Positions 1-6,259 of a stretch of 7,688 nucleotides of DNA are shown here, piece by piece. A program made the translations under genes and the position numbers. Positions within the stretch are counted from its first letter, which is position 1. Each line of letters opens with the position of its first letter. Under the pieces are notes generated by a model. That model saw only the letters and a list, made by a program, of their open reading frames with translations. It searched no databases and was not told where the DNA came from. The DNA is from Proteobacteria bacterium UBA964 (GTDB lineage Bacteria; Pseudomonadota; Gammaproteobacteria; Steroidobacterales; Steroidobacteraceae). The DNA lies in contig DBCG01000129.1 in the NCBI GenBank assembly GCA_002292945.1, positions 1 through 7,688 of the forward strand, read 5' to 3'.

Positions 1-1
1 C

Positions 2-1204
2 TACACCGCCGATCTCGGTCAGCCTGATGAGGCGGACCCTGCCGCGATCCCGGCGAAGGCGCTGACGCTCGGCGCCGAGATCGCGAGGCTCGTCGACTGC
101 CGCGCGGCCCTGGTCGCGGAAGGTCTTGCCGCCTTGCAGTGCGGGGCCTTCCATATCACGACCGCGGGCGCGACCTACTTCAACACCACGCCGCTCGGCC
201 GCGCCGTCACGGGGACGATGCTGGTACGCGCGATGCGCGAGGACGGCGTCGATATCTGGGGTGACGGCAGCACCCACAAGGGCAACGACATCGAGCGCTT
301 TTACCGCTACGGGCTGCTCGCCAACCCACAGCTGCGCATCTACAAGCCCTGGCTCGATACGGCGTTCATCGCAGAGCTCGGTGGCCGGCGCGAGATGTCC
401 GAGTATCTGCGTGGGGCGGGGCTCGACTACAAGATGAGCGTCGAGAAGGCCTACTCCACCGACTCGAACCTGCTCGGTGCGACGCACGAGGCCAAGGACC
501 TCGAGTTCCTGGACCGCGGCATCGACATCGTGCAGCCCATCATGGGTGTCGCGTTCTGGCGCGACGAGGTCGCCGTCGCGCGCGAGACCGTGCGGGTGCG
601 CTTCGAAGCGGGGCGGCCGGTCGCGCTCAACGGCGACAGTTTCGCGGATGATCTCGCGCTTTTCATGGAGGCCAACCGCATCGGTGGCCGCCATGGACTC
701 GGCATGAGCGACCAGATCGAGAACCGTATCATCGAGGCCAAGAGCCGCGGTATCTACGAGGCGCCGGGCATGGCGCTGCTGCATATCGCTTATGAACGCC
801 TCGCCACGGCGATCCACAACGAAGACACGCTCGAGCAGTATCGGGCCAATGGACGGCGCATCGGGCGGCTGCTCTATCAAGGCCGCTGGTTCGATCCGCA
901 ATGTCTGATGCTGCGCGAGAGCGCGCAGCGTTGGGTCGCGCGCGCGATCACCGGGGAGGTCACGCTCGAGCTGCGCCGCGGCAACGATTGGTCGATCGTC
1001 GACACCACCGGGCCGCACCTCGCCTATCACCCCGAGCGCCTGACCATGGAGCGAGGCGAGGGCATGTTCACGCCGCAGGACCGCATCGGGCAGCTGACGA
1101 TGCGGAACATGGACATCGCCGACACGCGCGAGAAGCTCGGGGTCTACACCGACGTCGGGCTGCTCAGCGGACGCGGCGACCTGCCGAAGCTCGAGGGGAA
1201 GTGA
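2..1204 (+). CDS. argG: Argininosuccinate synthase, partial (5' end outside window)
   Basis: This cytoplasmic enzyme joins citrulline and aspartate, with ATP, to make argininosuccinate, the penultimate step of arginine synthesis. The frame is open from base 2 to a TGA at 1202-1204, giving 400 visible residues. They align by memory almost end to end with the long E. coli-type ArgG, from the YTADLGQPDE stretch onward. Roughly 40 residues, including the N-terminal ATP-binding SGGLDTS loop, are therefore off the left edge. Conserved blocks seen: TTPLGRAVTGTMLV, WGDGSTHKGNDIERFYRYGL, YSTDSN (452-469), GGRHGLGMSDQIENRIIEAK, and the C-terminal DRIGQLTMRNMDIADTREKL. A TTG at 134 is internal, not the start. 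The stop overlaps the GTG start of the downstream sugar kinase, so the two are probably cotranscribed and translationally coupled. No other arg gene is visible. Confidence 0.97.
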   Translation, partial: YTADLGQPDEADPAAIPAKALTLGAEIARLVDCRAALVAEGLAALQCGAFHITTAGATYFNTTPLGRAVTGTMLVRAMREDGVDIWGDGSTHKGNDIERFYRYGLLANPQLRIYKPWLDTAFIAELGGRREMSEYLRGAGLDYKMSVEKAYSTDSNLLGATHEAKDLEFLDRGIDIVQPIMGVAFWRDEVAVARETVRVRFEAGRPVALNGDSFADDLALFMEANRIGGRHGLGMSDQIENRIIEAKSRGIYEAPGMALLHIAYERLATAIHNEDTLEQYRANGRRIGRLLYQGRWFDPQCLMLRESAQRWVARAITGEVTLELRRGNDWSIVDTTGPHLAYHPERLTMERGEGMFTPQDRIGQLTMRNMDIADTREKLGVYTDVGLLSGRGDLPKLEGK

Positions 1205-2157
1205 GCGCCGAAGTCATCGTCTGCGGCAGCCTCAACACGGACCTCGTCGCGCGCGTGGCGCAGCTGCCGCGCCCCGGTGAGACCGTCGTCGGTGAATCGC
1301 TGACGCGCCTGCCGGGCGGCAAAGGTCTGAACCAGGCGGTCGCCGCGGCGCGCATGGGTGCGACGGTCGCGATGGTCGGAGCGCGAGGGGACGATGCGGA
1401 CGGCGCGACGCTCGCTGCGCTGCTCGTGGCAGAGGGCATCGACACGCGGGACCTGCGGGTGCGTGATACGCGCAGGATGCCGGACGCCCACACCGGTCTG
1501 GCTCAGGTGATCGTCGCCGCCGATGGCGAGAACAGCATCGTGGTGCACGGTGGCGCGAACCTGACGCTCACGGCCGAGGAAGTGCATGCGGCGTTCGCGG
1601 TGCCTGCGTCGGGGGCGTCGTCCACCAAGATCGCGCTCGCGCAGCTCGAGACGCCGCTCGTCGCCGTCGCTGGATTCTTTGAAGCTGCCCGTGAAGCCGG
1701 TGTGCGCACGATGCTCAACCCGGCGCCCGCGCTCGTGGACGCGCTACCGCTGCTCGCCGATGTCGATCTGGTGGTCCTCAACGAGATCGAACTCGGGGTG
1801 TTCTCGGCGGCGGCTGCGCGCGAGGCTGGGGCGGACGGCATCCGTTTCGCGCGTCCGGTCGACGCCGCGATGGTGTTGCTGCAGGGCCGCTGTCAGGCGG
1901 TGATCGTGACGCTCGGTGCGGAAGGCGCCTGGCTCGTCACCGGGGAGGACGCGGTGCACTTCCCGGCGCCGGTGGTGACGGTGGTCGACACGACCGGCGC
2001 CGGCGATTGTTTCTGCGGGGTCCTTGCGGCGGCGCTCGCCCAGGGCCTCGACCTCGAGGTGGCGATCGCGCGGGCGGTCGCTGCGGCGAGCCGTGCGGTC
2101 ACCCGACCGGGCGCAGCGCCCGCGATGCCGCGGGCACTGGAGCTCGACGCCCCTTAA
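1201..2157 (+). CDS. rbsK: Ribokinase-type PfkB family carbohydrate kinase
   Basis: Predicted 318-residue cytoplasmic sugar kinase of the PfkB family, close in length to E. coli ribokinase (309). Ribokinase phosphorylates ribose to ribose 5-phosphate with ATP. Visible landmarks follow ribokinase order: GSLNTD with D14 at the ribose-binding position; the first PfkB signature GGKGLNQA (G39, G40, K41, N44); GDDADG; an NE pair (N194-E195) where Mg/phosphate is bound; and the second signature DTTGAGD at 263-269, with D269 matching the catalytic base (E. coli Asp255). The C-terminal AVTRPGAAPAMP also matches. GTG at 1201 is chosen because homology starts immediately and it overlaps the argG stop as GTGA. 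The frame stays open back to 901, but that part is argG in another frame. A GAGGGG lies at 1193-1198, rather close for a Shine-Dalgarno, which favours reinitiation after argG. There is no ribose transporter or nucleosidase nearby, so a related sugar remains possible. Confidence 0.88.
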   Translation: MSAEVIVCGSLNTDLVARVAQLPRPGETVVGESLTRLPGGKGLNQAVAAARMGATVAMVGARGDDADGATLAALLVAEGIDTRDLRVRDTRRMPDAHTGLAQVIVAADGENSIVVHGGANLTLTAEEVHAAFAVPASGASSTKIALAQLETPLVAVAGFFEAAREAGVRTMLNPAPALVDALPLLADVDLVVLNEIELGVFSAAAAREAGADGIRFARPVDAAMVLLQGRCQAVIVTLGAEGAWLVTGEDAVHFPAPVVTVVDTTGAGDCFCGVLAAALAQGLDLEVAIARAVAAASRAVTRPGAAPAMPRALELDAP

Positions 2158-2200
2158 AAAGTCACTCCTGTCGGTTACCGTCAGGATTGACCGTTTTTAA
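2154..2200 (+). terminator. Probable rho-independent terminator after the ribokinase gene (long imperfect inverted repeat)
   Basis: Centred on 2176, bases 2161-2175 pair with 2177-2191 at 13 of 15 positions: GTCA, one mismatch, TCCTG, one mismatch, CGGT, then the complement. Outside this stem, after a two-base CG bulge on the right, TTAAAAA (2154-2160) pairs with TTTTTAA (2194-2200). A GC-containing stem preceded by an A-run and followed at once by five T's is the layout of an intrinsic terminator, and it could also work in reverse. The ribokinase TAA stop lies in the outer left arm. The right arm shares the -35 hexamer of the next promoter, so an operator role is also possible. The pairing is seen in the sequence; termination is inferred. 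Confidence 0.6.
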
Positions 2201-2215
2201 CGACTCGCCTAGACT
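2187..2215 (+). promoter_or_regulatory. Sigma70-type promoter for the E2 acyltransferase gene
   Basis: TTGACC (2187-2192, 5 of 6 to consensus) and TAGACT (2210-2215, 4 of 6) are separated by exactly 17 bases. Transcription would start near 2222, leaving a leader of about 41 bases before the ATG at 2263. The -35 box sits in the right arm of the inverted repeat centred on 2176, so a protein bound to that palindrome would cover or adjoin it. Box match and spacing are seen; activity is inferred. Confidence 0.6.
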
Positions 2216-2262
2216 TGGCGTTACCCCTTTCCTGCTGCGTCTTCCGCGAGAGTGAGCCATCC

Positions 2263-3501
2263 ATGAGCCAGAAGATCTTCCCGATCACGATGCCCAAGTG
2301 GGGCATCGAGATGCAACAAGGCACGATCACCGAGTGGCACGCCGCCCCCGGTGGTGCGCTCGCCAAGGGCGCGCCGCTGCTCGATGTCGAGACCGAGAAG
2401 ATCGTCAACTCCGTCGAAGCACCGGTCGCCGGCACGCTGCGCCGTATCGTCGCCGAGACGGGCTCGACCGAAGCCGTCGGGGCTTTGATCGCCGTGTTCG
2501 CCGATGCCGCGGTGTCCGATGCCGAGATCGATGCGTTCATCGCCGGCTTCAAGCCCGCCGACGCGAGCTTCGATCATGCTGATGCGCCTGCTGCGCCTGC
2601 TGAGACCGCATCCGCCGCCGACGCCGCGGCAGACGGTGAAGCGCGGATCAGCCCGATCGCGCGACGCATCGCCGAGCGGCTCGGTGTCGACATCACGCAG
2701 GTCAAAGGGACCGGTCGCAACGGCCGCGTGTCGAAAGAAGATGTCGAAGCCTATGCCGCCTCGATCGGCGTGCAGGCCGGTGGCACTGCTGCCGCGGCCC
2801 CGGCTGTCACCCCGACCGCAGCGGCAGGCGATGGCGTGGTGCGCGAGAAGATGACCTCGATGCGCGCCACGATCGCGCGCCGGCTGCTCGAATCGAAGCA
2901 GGGCATCCCGCACTACCGTCTCGCAGCGGATGTCGATCTCACCGCGCTGCTTGCGCGCCGTGCCGCGTTGCGGGCAGCGGGCACCGAGGTGTCCGTCAAC
3001 GACCTGTTGGTGCGCGCCTGCGCGCTCACGCTGGTGAAGCACCCTGCGGTGAACGCGCAACTGCAGGGCGATGAGGTCCACAAGTTCCCCCATGCCGACA
3101 TCGCTGTCGCGGTCGCGACCGACGGCGGTCTGGTCACCCCGATCGTGCGCAGCGCCGACACCAAGAGCGCCGCGCAGATCGGCGCGGAGACGGGTGATCT
3201 CGCCGCACGTGCGCGCAGCGGCAAGATCACCCGCGAGGAGATCACGGGCGGGACCTTCACGCTCTCGAACCTCGGGATGTTCGGCATCGACCGCTTCGAT
3301 GCCATCATCAACCCGCCCCAGGTCGCGATCCTCGCGGTGGGTGCGGGCGCCGACCGTGTGATCGCGCGCGGCGGCAGCGTGGTGGTCGCGAAGGTCGCGA
3401 CGCTGACGCTCTCCTGCGACCACCGGGTCGTCGACGGGGCGATCGGTGCGCAGTTCCTGCAGGCGCTGCGTCAGACGATCGAGTCGGCCGACGCGCTCTG
3501 A
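2263..3501 (+). CDS. 2-oxo acid dehydrogenase complex E2 (dihydrolipoamide acyltransferase), AcoC-like
   Basis: E2 core enzyme of a cytoplasmic 2-oxo acid or acetoin dehydrogenase complex, 412 residues. It carries the acyl group on lipoyl-lysine and transfers it to CoA. Domains: an N-terminal lipoyl domain (about 4-80) with the lipoylation site DVETEKIVNS at K46; an Ala/Pro-rich linker; a peripheral subunit-binding domain (about 129-165: ISPIARRIAERLGV, then KGTGRNGRVSKEDVEAY); a second linker; and the CoA-dependent acyltransferase domain (about 193-412) with DHRVVDG, H387 and D391 being the catalytic pair. The lipoyl domain (PITMPKWGIEM, VSDAEIDAFIAGF) resembles acetoin-dehydrogenase AcoC more than pyruvate E2, but the hydrolase-like domain of Pseudomonas AcoC is absent. 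ATG 2263 is preceded by a weak GAG at 2254-2256 and fits a promoter at 2187-2215. No E1 or E3 gene is adjacent, so its substrate is unassigned. Confidence 0.92.
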   Translation: MSQKIFPITMPKWGIEMQQGTITEWHAAPGGALAKGAPLLDVETEKIVNSVEAPVAGTLRRIVAETGSTEAVGALIAVFADAAVSDAEIDAFIAGFKPADASFDHADAPAAPAETASAADAAADGEARISPIARRIAERLGVDITQVKGTGRNGRVSKEDVEAYAASIGVQAGGTAAAAPAVTPTAAAGDGVVREKMTSMRATIARRLLESKQGIPHYRLAADVDLTALLARRAALRAAGTEVSVNDLLVRACALTLVKHPAVNAQLQGDEVHKFPHADIAVAVATDGGLVTPIVRSADTKSAAQIGAETGDLAARARSGKITREEITGGTFTLSNLGMFGIDRFDAIINPPQVAILAVGAGADRVIARGGSVVVAKVATLTLSCDHRVVDGAIGAQFLQALRQTIESADAL

Positions 3502-3517
3502 CCGGGGAAGGCCCGGT
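3501..3517. terminator. Short GC-rich hairpin between convergent genes
   Basis: ACCGGG (3501-3506) and CCCGGT (3512-3517) are perfect inverted arms around a 5-base loop, filling the 16-base gap between the E2 and GST genes. Including a one-base bulge, the stop codons of both genes extend the stem. No T-run follows on either strand, so it would be at best a weak or Rho-assisted bidirectional terminator. Confidence 0.3.
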
Positions 3518-4441
3518 TCAGTCGGCCGCGCGCACCCGGTAGCCGAGCCGGGGGAAGTGCACCACCACCGTACCGACCTGCGGGTCGGTGCGGCGGATCG
3601 CCACTTCGTTCGGCTGCAGCACCACGAGCTCGCCCACCGATCCGCCACGCTGCGTGTCGTCCGGTTCGACCACGACCTGCGTGCCGGCCGTGAAGCGTTG
3701 CGCATCGTGGGCATCGATATCGACCGCGATCTTCACAGGCGACGCCGCGCGAGCCGCCGCGTGCGCCGCGGCGATGTCGATCTCGGTGCGCGTGCCCTCG
3801 CCCATCCCGAGCATGCGCTGCTCCCATGCGGCCAGACGCGCGAACCCGGCCAGCAGCTCGCCCGCCGCCTCCGGCATCGCGCCGCGCATCATCGCGACGA
3901 AGGGATGGGCTTGGATGTCGGCGAGGCTGGGCGCCGCACCGGCGAGCCAGGCGCGTCCGTCGGAGAGCTGCTGCTCGAGCAGCCACGCATGCGCGCGGAA
4001 CTGCGAGCGCCAGTGCGAGGCCTCGACGCCGACGGTGGCGAAGTCGATGTCGGGGAAGAGGTGTTCGCGGTCCTTGCGGAACGGCTCTGGCCACTGGTCC
4101 GCCGTCGCGCCGAGCACGATCTTGAGCGCGCTGCGGAAGAACTGGTCGCTCCACTTCACCATCGCCAGCTGCAAGCCGGCATCACCTGCCGGGAACAGGC
4201 TCGGTGTCGGGTGCAGCTGCTCGAGCTTGCGTGCGATGAGCTGTGAGTCGATGAAGAGCTCGGCGCCGACCTGCAGCACCGGCGTGCCACGGTAGCCGCC
4301 GGTGAGCGCGACCAGGCCGTCCTTCGGCGGCATCATCGGCATCTGCACCGAGTGCCACGCCAATCTTTTGAGGCCGAGCATGCGCAGCGCGCGCTGGGTG
4401 AAGGGTGAGGCGTCGTAATGATGCAGGATCAGTTCGCTCAT
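3518..4441 (-). CDS. Glutathione S-transferase family protein with beta-rich C-terminal extension
   Basis: 307-residue predicted cytoplasmic GST-fold protein. Residues 1-80 form the thioredoxin-like N-terminal domain: LILHHYDASPFTQRALRML, a candidate active-site serine at S12, cis-proline TPV at 53-55, and the glutathione-contacting DS pair at 65-66. Residues about 85-210 form the helical GST C domain, with AWLAGAAPSLADIQAHPFV at 165-182. Residues about 220-307 are an extra Val-rich, strand-like segment (AVDIDAHDAQRFTAGTQVVV, ending VVVHFPRLGYRV) not found in ordinary 200-230 residue GSTs. I recall similar roughly 310-residue proteins in other proteobacteria, so the extension is probably a family trait rather than a fusion artefact. 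The substrate is unknown. The ATG overlaps the stop of the upstream GST as ATGA, implying coupled translation. It is the last gene of the minus-strand run. Confidence 0.88.
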   Translation of the reverse strand: MSELILHHYDASPFTQRALRMLGLKRLAWHSVQMPMMPPKDGLVALTGGYRGTPVLQVGAELFIDSQLIARKLEQLHPTPSLFPAGDAGLQLAMVKWSDQFFRSALKIVLGATADQWPEPFRKDREHLFPDIDFATVGVEASHWRSQFRAHAWLLEQQLSDGRAWLAGAAPSLADIQAHPFVAMMRGAMPEAAGELLAGFARLAAWEQRMLGMGEGTRTEIDIAAAHAAARAASPVKIAVDIDAHDAQRFTAGTQVVVEPDDTQRGGSVGELVVLQPNEVAIRRTDPQVGTVVVHFPRLGYRVRAAD

Positions 4442-5142
4442 GGTTTCCTCGCTGCCTGTTCACGCGCCTTCACGGCGTCGGCCGTCTGGCCGTAGAGGTA
4501 GGTGTGTCCGATCTCGTCGGCGCGACGCTCGTGGCCGTGCGCGACCCCGCGCTGCACGCCGGGCCGTGCGCCCATCGCCTGGTACCAGCGATGGATGTTC
4601 GGGAAATCTTCGAGCTGCTGGCCCTGCTTGTCGTGGTGCATGAGCCAGGGATAGACCGACATGTCGGCGATCGAGTAATCGCCCGCGATCCACTCGCTCT
4701 CGGCGAGGGCGCGTTCCAGTACACCGTAGAGACGGTTCACCTCGTCGGTGTAGCGCTTGATGCCGTAGGGCACCTGCTCCGGGGCGAACTTGCGGAAGTG
4801 GTGGGCTTGGCCCGCCATCGGGCCGAGTCCGCCGACCTGCCAGAAGAGCCATTGCAGCACCCGGTAGCGGCCCTGCGGTTCCTGCGGCAGGTAGCGGCCG
4901 GTGCGCTCGGCCAGATACATGAGGATGGCACCCGATTCAAAGATCGGCAGCGGCGGGCCGCCCGCGTCGTCGACGACCATCGCCGGGATCTTGTTGTTCG
5001 GGCTGATCTTGAGGAAGTCGGGCTCGAACTGCGCGCCGCGGGTGATGTCCACATAGGCGATGCGGTACTCGAGGCCGCATTCCTCGAGCATGATCGTGGC
5101 CTTGAGCCCGTTCGGACTCGGGTAGAAGTGCAGCGTGATCAC
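4438..5142 (-). CDS. yfcG: Nu-class glutathione transferase / disulfide-bond oxidoreductase, YfcG-like
   Basis: 234-residue predicted cytoplasmic enzyme, strongly similar by memory to E. coli YfcG (215 residues), which uses glutathione to reduce disulfides and peroxides rather than mainly conjugating substrates. Seen: the N-terminal HFYPSPNGLK motif, where YfcG has Thr9 and Asn11 contacting glutathione and this protein has Ser9 and Asn11; SPNNKIPA at 47-54; ESGAILMYLAE at 69-79; and the Nu-class signature LQWLFWQVGGLGPM at 96-109 followed by HHF. The C-terminus runs about 20 residues longer and is charged. GTG at 5142 is chosen because homology begins there; the frame stays open to 5298, but that part overlaps the ABM gene and is not GST-like. 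No Shine-Dalgarno is evident in the 23-base gap before it. It overlaps the next GST gene as ATGA. Confidence 0.9.
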   Translation of the reverse strand: MITLHFYPSPNGLKATIMLEECGLEYRIAYVDITRGAQFEPDFLKISPNNKIPAMVVDDAGGPPLPIFESGAILMYLAERTGRYLPQEPQGRYRVLQWLFWQVGGLGPMAGQAHHFRKFAPEQVPYGIKRYTDEVNRLYGVLERALAESEWIAGDYSIADMSVYPWLMHHDKQGQQLEDFPNIHRWYQAMGARPGVQRGVAHGHERRADEIGHTYLYGQTADAVKAREQAARKP

Positions 5143-5165
5143 GGACCGAGTGTAGCCCAGGCCCG

Positions 5166-5465
5166 TCAGTCCGCGATGAACGGGTCGAGGTGCTCTTGGA
5201 TGAACGGCTCCGCCAGACAGTCGATGATGCCCGGGGCGTGCTCGGCGAGCGCCGCGGAAGCCATGTGGGCGTCTGCGGCTGCTTGATCGGCGAAGCACTC
5301 CACCACCGCATACCAGCGAGGCTTCCGCAGCCGGTAGTACTCGTAATAGAGCGTCCCCGGTTCGGTGCGGCGGACGATCTCGGCGTAGGCGTTGACGCGA
5401 TCGACGAACTCCCGCTCGCGCCCTTCCTTCACATGCAGTTTGAAGATCGATGCGACTTTGGCCAT
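5166..5465 (-). CDS. Small ABM-domain (antibiotic biosynthesis monooxygenase family) protein
   Basis: 99-residue single-domain protein of the dimeric alpha/beta-barrel ABM type, a group that includes quinol monooxygenases such as YgiN as well as proteins of unknown role. The order is typical: a strand (ASIFKLHVKEG), a helix (REREFVDRVNAYAEIV), the characteristic EPGTLYYEYY at 35-44, a strand WYAVVECFAD at 51-60, and a helix with H67 in DAHMAS. The length matches the family (about 95-105). ATG 5465 is preceded on the minus strand by AAGGGAAG (5478-5471), a reasonable ribosome site. It lies 33 bases after plsC and 23 bases before the YfcG-like gene. Being next to two glutathione transferases suggests a quinone or electrophile detoxification role, but that is inference and the substrate cannot be read from sequence. 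Confidence 0.85.
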   Translation of the reverse strand: MAKVASIFKLHVKEGREREFVDRVNAYAEIVRRTEPGTLYYEYYRLRKPRWYAVVECFADQAAADAHMASAALAEHAPGIIDCLAEPFIQEHLDPFIAD

Positions 5466-5498
5466 GACTTCTTCCCTTGGCGCAGAGAACCAGTACGA

Positions 5499-6215
5499 CT
5501 ACGGACCCCGGTCCCGCAGCTGCGCGATCGTGGCCTCGATCCAGGCCTGCACCTCGTCGTTGATCTCACGCGGGTCGCGACCGGCGGCGGCGATGGGCGG
5601 ACCGATGACCACGGTGATGGTGCCAGGCTTCTTCAGCAGGCCGCGCCGTGGCCAAAGATATCCGGCATCGTGCGCCACCGGCACCACCACACAACCGGCA
5701 CGGCTCGCGAGCAGCGCGCCGCTCACCCCGTACCGTCGCGTCTCGCCTGCGGCCACCCGTGTCCCCTCCGGGAACACCAGCAACGAGAGCCCTTCACGCA
5801 GCCGCGCCGTCCCCTTGTGCACCACCTGGTTGACCGCCGAGGCGCCGGCGCCGCGGTCCACGGCGATGGAGCGCAATTGCCAGAGCCCCCAGCCGAAGAA
5901 CGGGATGAGCATGAGCTCCCGCTTCAATACGATGACCTTCGGCGGACCGATCAGGAACTGCGCAAAGGTCTCCCAAGCCGACGAGTGCTTCCAGAGCGCG
6001 ACATGCGGCGTATCGGGGAGGTTCTCGAGCCCCTCGACACGCCAGTCGAGGCGGCAGAGAACGCGCGCTGCGCGCAACATGATGTCCGCGTACCAGGCCG
6101 CCAAGGCGAACCGACGCGGCACCGGCAGCGCCCACGCCACGCACACGAAGAGGATCGCGAACGCGAGCGTCCACGCGAACATGAACGCGGTGAAGACGAC
6201 GGAGCGGAGCCACAA
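5499..6215 (-). CDS. plsC: 1-acyl-sn-glycerol-3-phosphate acyltransferase (PlsC/LPLAT family)
   Basis: Inner-membrane enzyme that acylates lysophosphatidic acid to phosphatidic acid in phospholipid synthesis; 238 residues from the chosen start. Seen: one hydrophobic helix at about 5-30; acyltransferase motif I as KHSSAWET, with H77 and E82 (HX4E instead of the textbook HX4D); motif II around VLKRELMLIPFFGWG (96-110) and IAVDRG; motif III FPEGTR at 148-153; and motif IV VVPVAH at 177-182. I recall the HX4E variant (KHQSAWET-like) in beta- and gammaproteobacterial homologues, so the enzyme is probably active. The start is uncertain. TTG 6215 places WLRSVVFTAF at the N-terminus, as in homologues, and leaves 44 bases after the lipoprotein stop. 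ATG 6182 would cut into the membrane helix. Longer starts would overlap the lipoprotein gene. A role in lipid A or another acyl transfer is possible. Confidence 0.88.
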   Translation of the reverse strand: MWLRSVVFTAFMFAWTLAFAILFVCVAWALPVPRRFALAAWYADIMLRAARVLCRLDWRVEGLENLPDTPHVALWKHSSAWETFAQFLIGPPKVIVLKRELMLIPFFGWGLWQLRSIAVDRGAGASAVNQVVHKGTARLREGLSLLVFPEGTRVAAGETRRYGVSGALLASRAGCVVVPVAHDAGYLWPRRGLLKKPGTITVVIGPPIAAAGRDPREINDEVQAWIEATIAQLRDRGP

Positions 6216-6259
6216 GAGGCCCGATCGCTCCGCGCCGGCGGGGGGTTGCTGCGTGCGGA

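Noticed and set aside
901..1200. Upstream extension of the ribokinase frame to an ATG at 901
   Set aside because: It would overlap argG by 300 bases, and the added residues are Arg/Ala/His-rich shadow translation of argG. Ribokinase homology begins right after GTG 1201.
2215..2262. Earlier TTG start for the E2 gene at 2215
   Set aside because: It lies on the proposed -10 hexamer and before the predicted transcription start. The extra 16 residues do not resemble a lipoyl domain, which starts right after ATG 2263.
2221..3714. 497-codon open frame on the minus strand opposite the E2 gene
   Set aside because: Its translation is Arg/Gly/Asp-rich without any recognisable domain, while the plus strand here encodes a clear three-domain E2. 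It is a high-GC antisense artefact.
3446..4246. Plus-strand frames (266 and 235 codons) opposite the GST gene
   Set aside because: They show only reverse-complement composition bias. The minus-strand GST has clear domain motifs, and the start of the first frame lies inside the E2 gene.
5134..5143. Perfect 10-bp palindrome CGTGATCACG over the GTG start of the YfcG-like gene
   Set aside because: Short, mostly fixed by the coding sequence, and does not extend further. It is likely chance.
6240..6245. Run of six G's as a possible phase-variation tract before plsC
   Set aside because: Six is short for slippage, and the run lies in the gap before the proposed start, so it would not change the reading frame.
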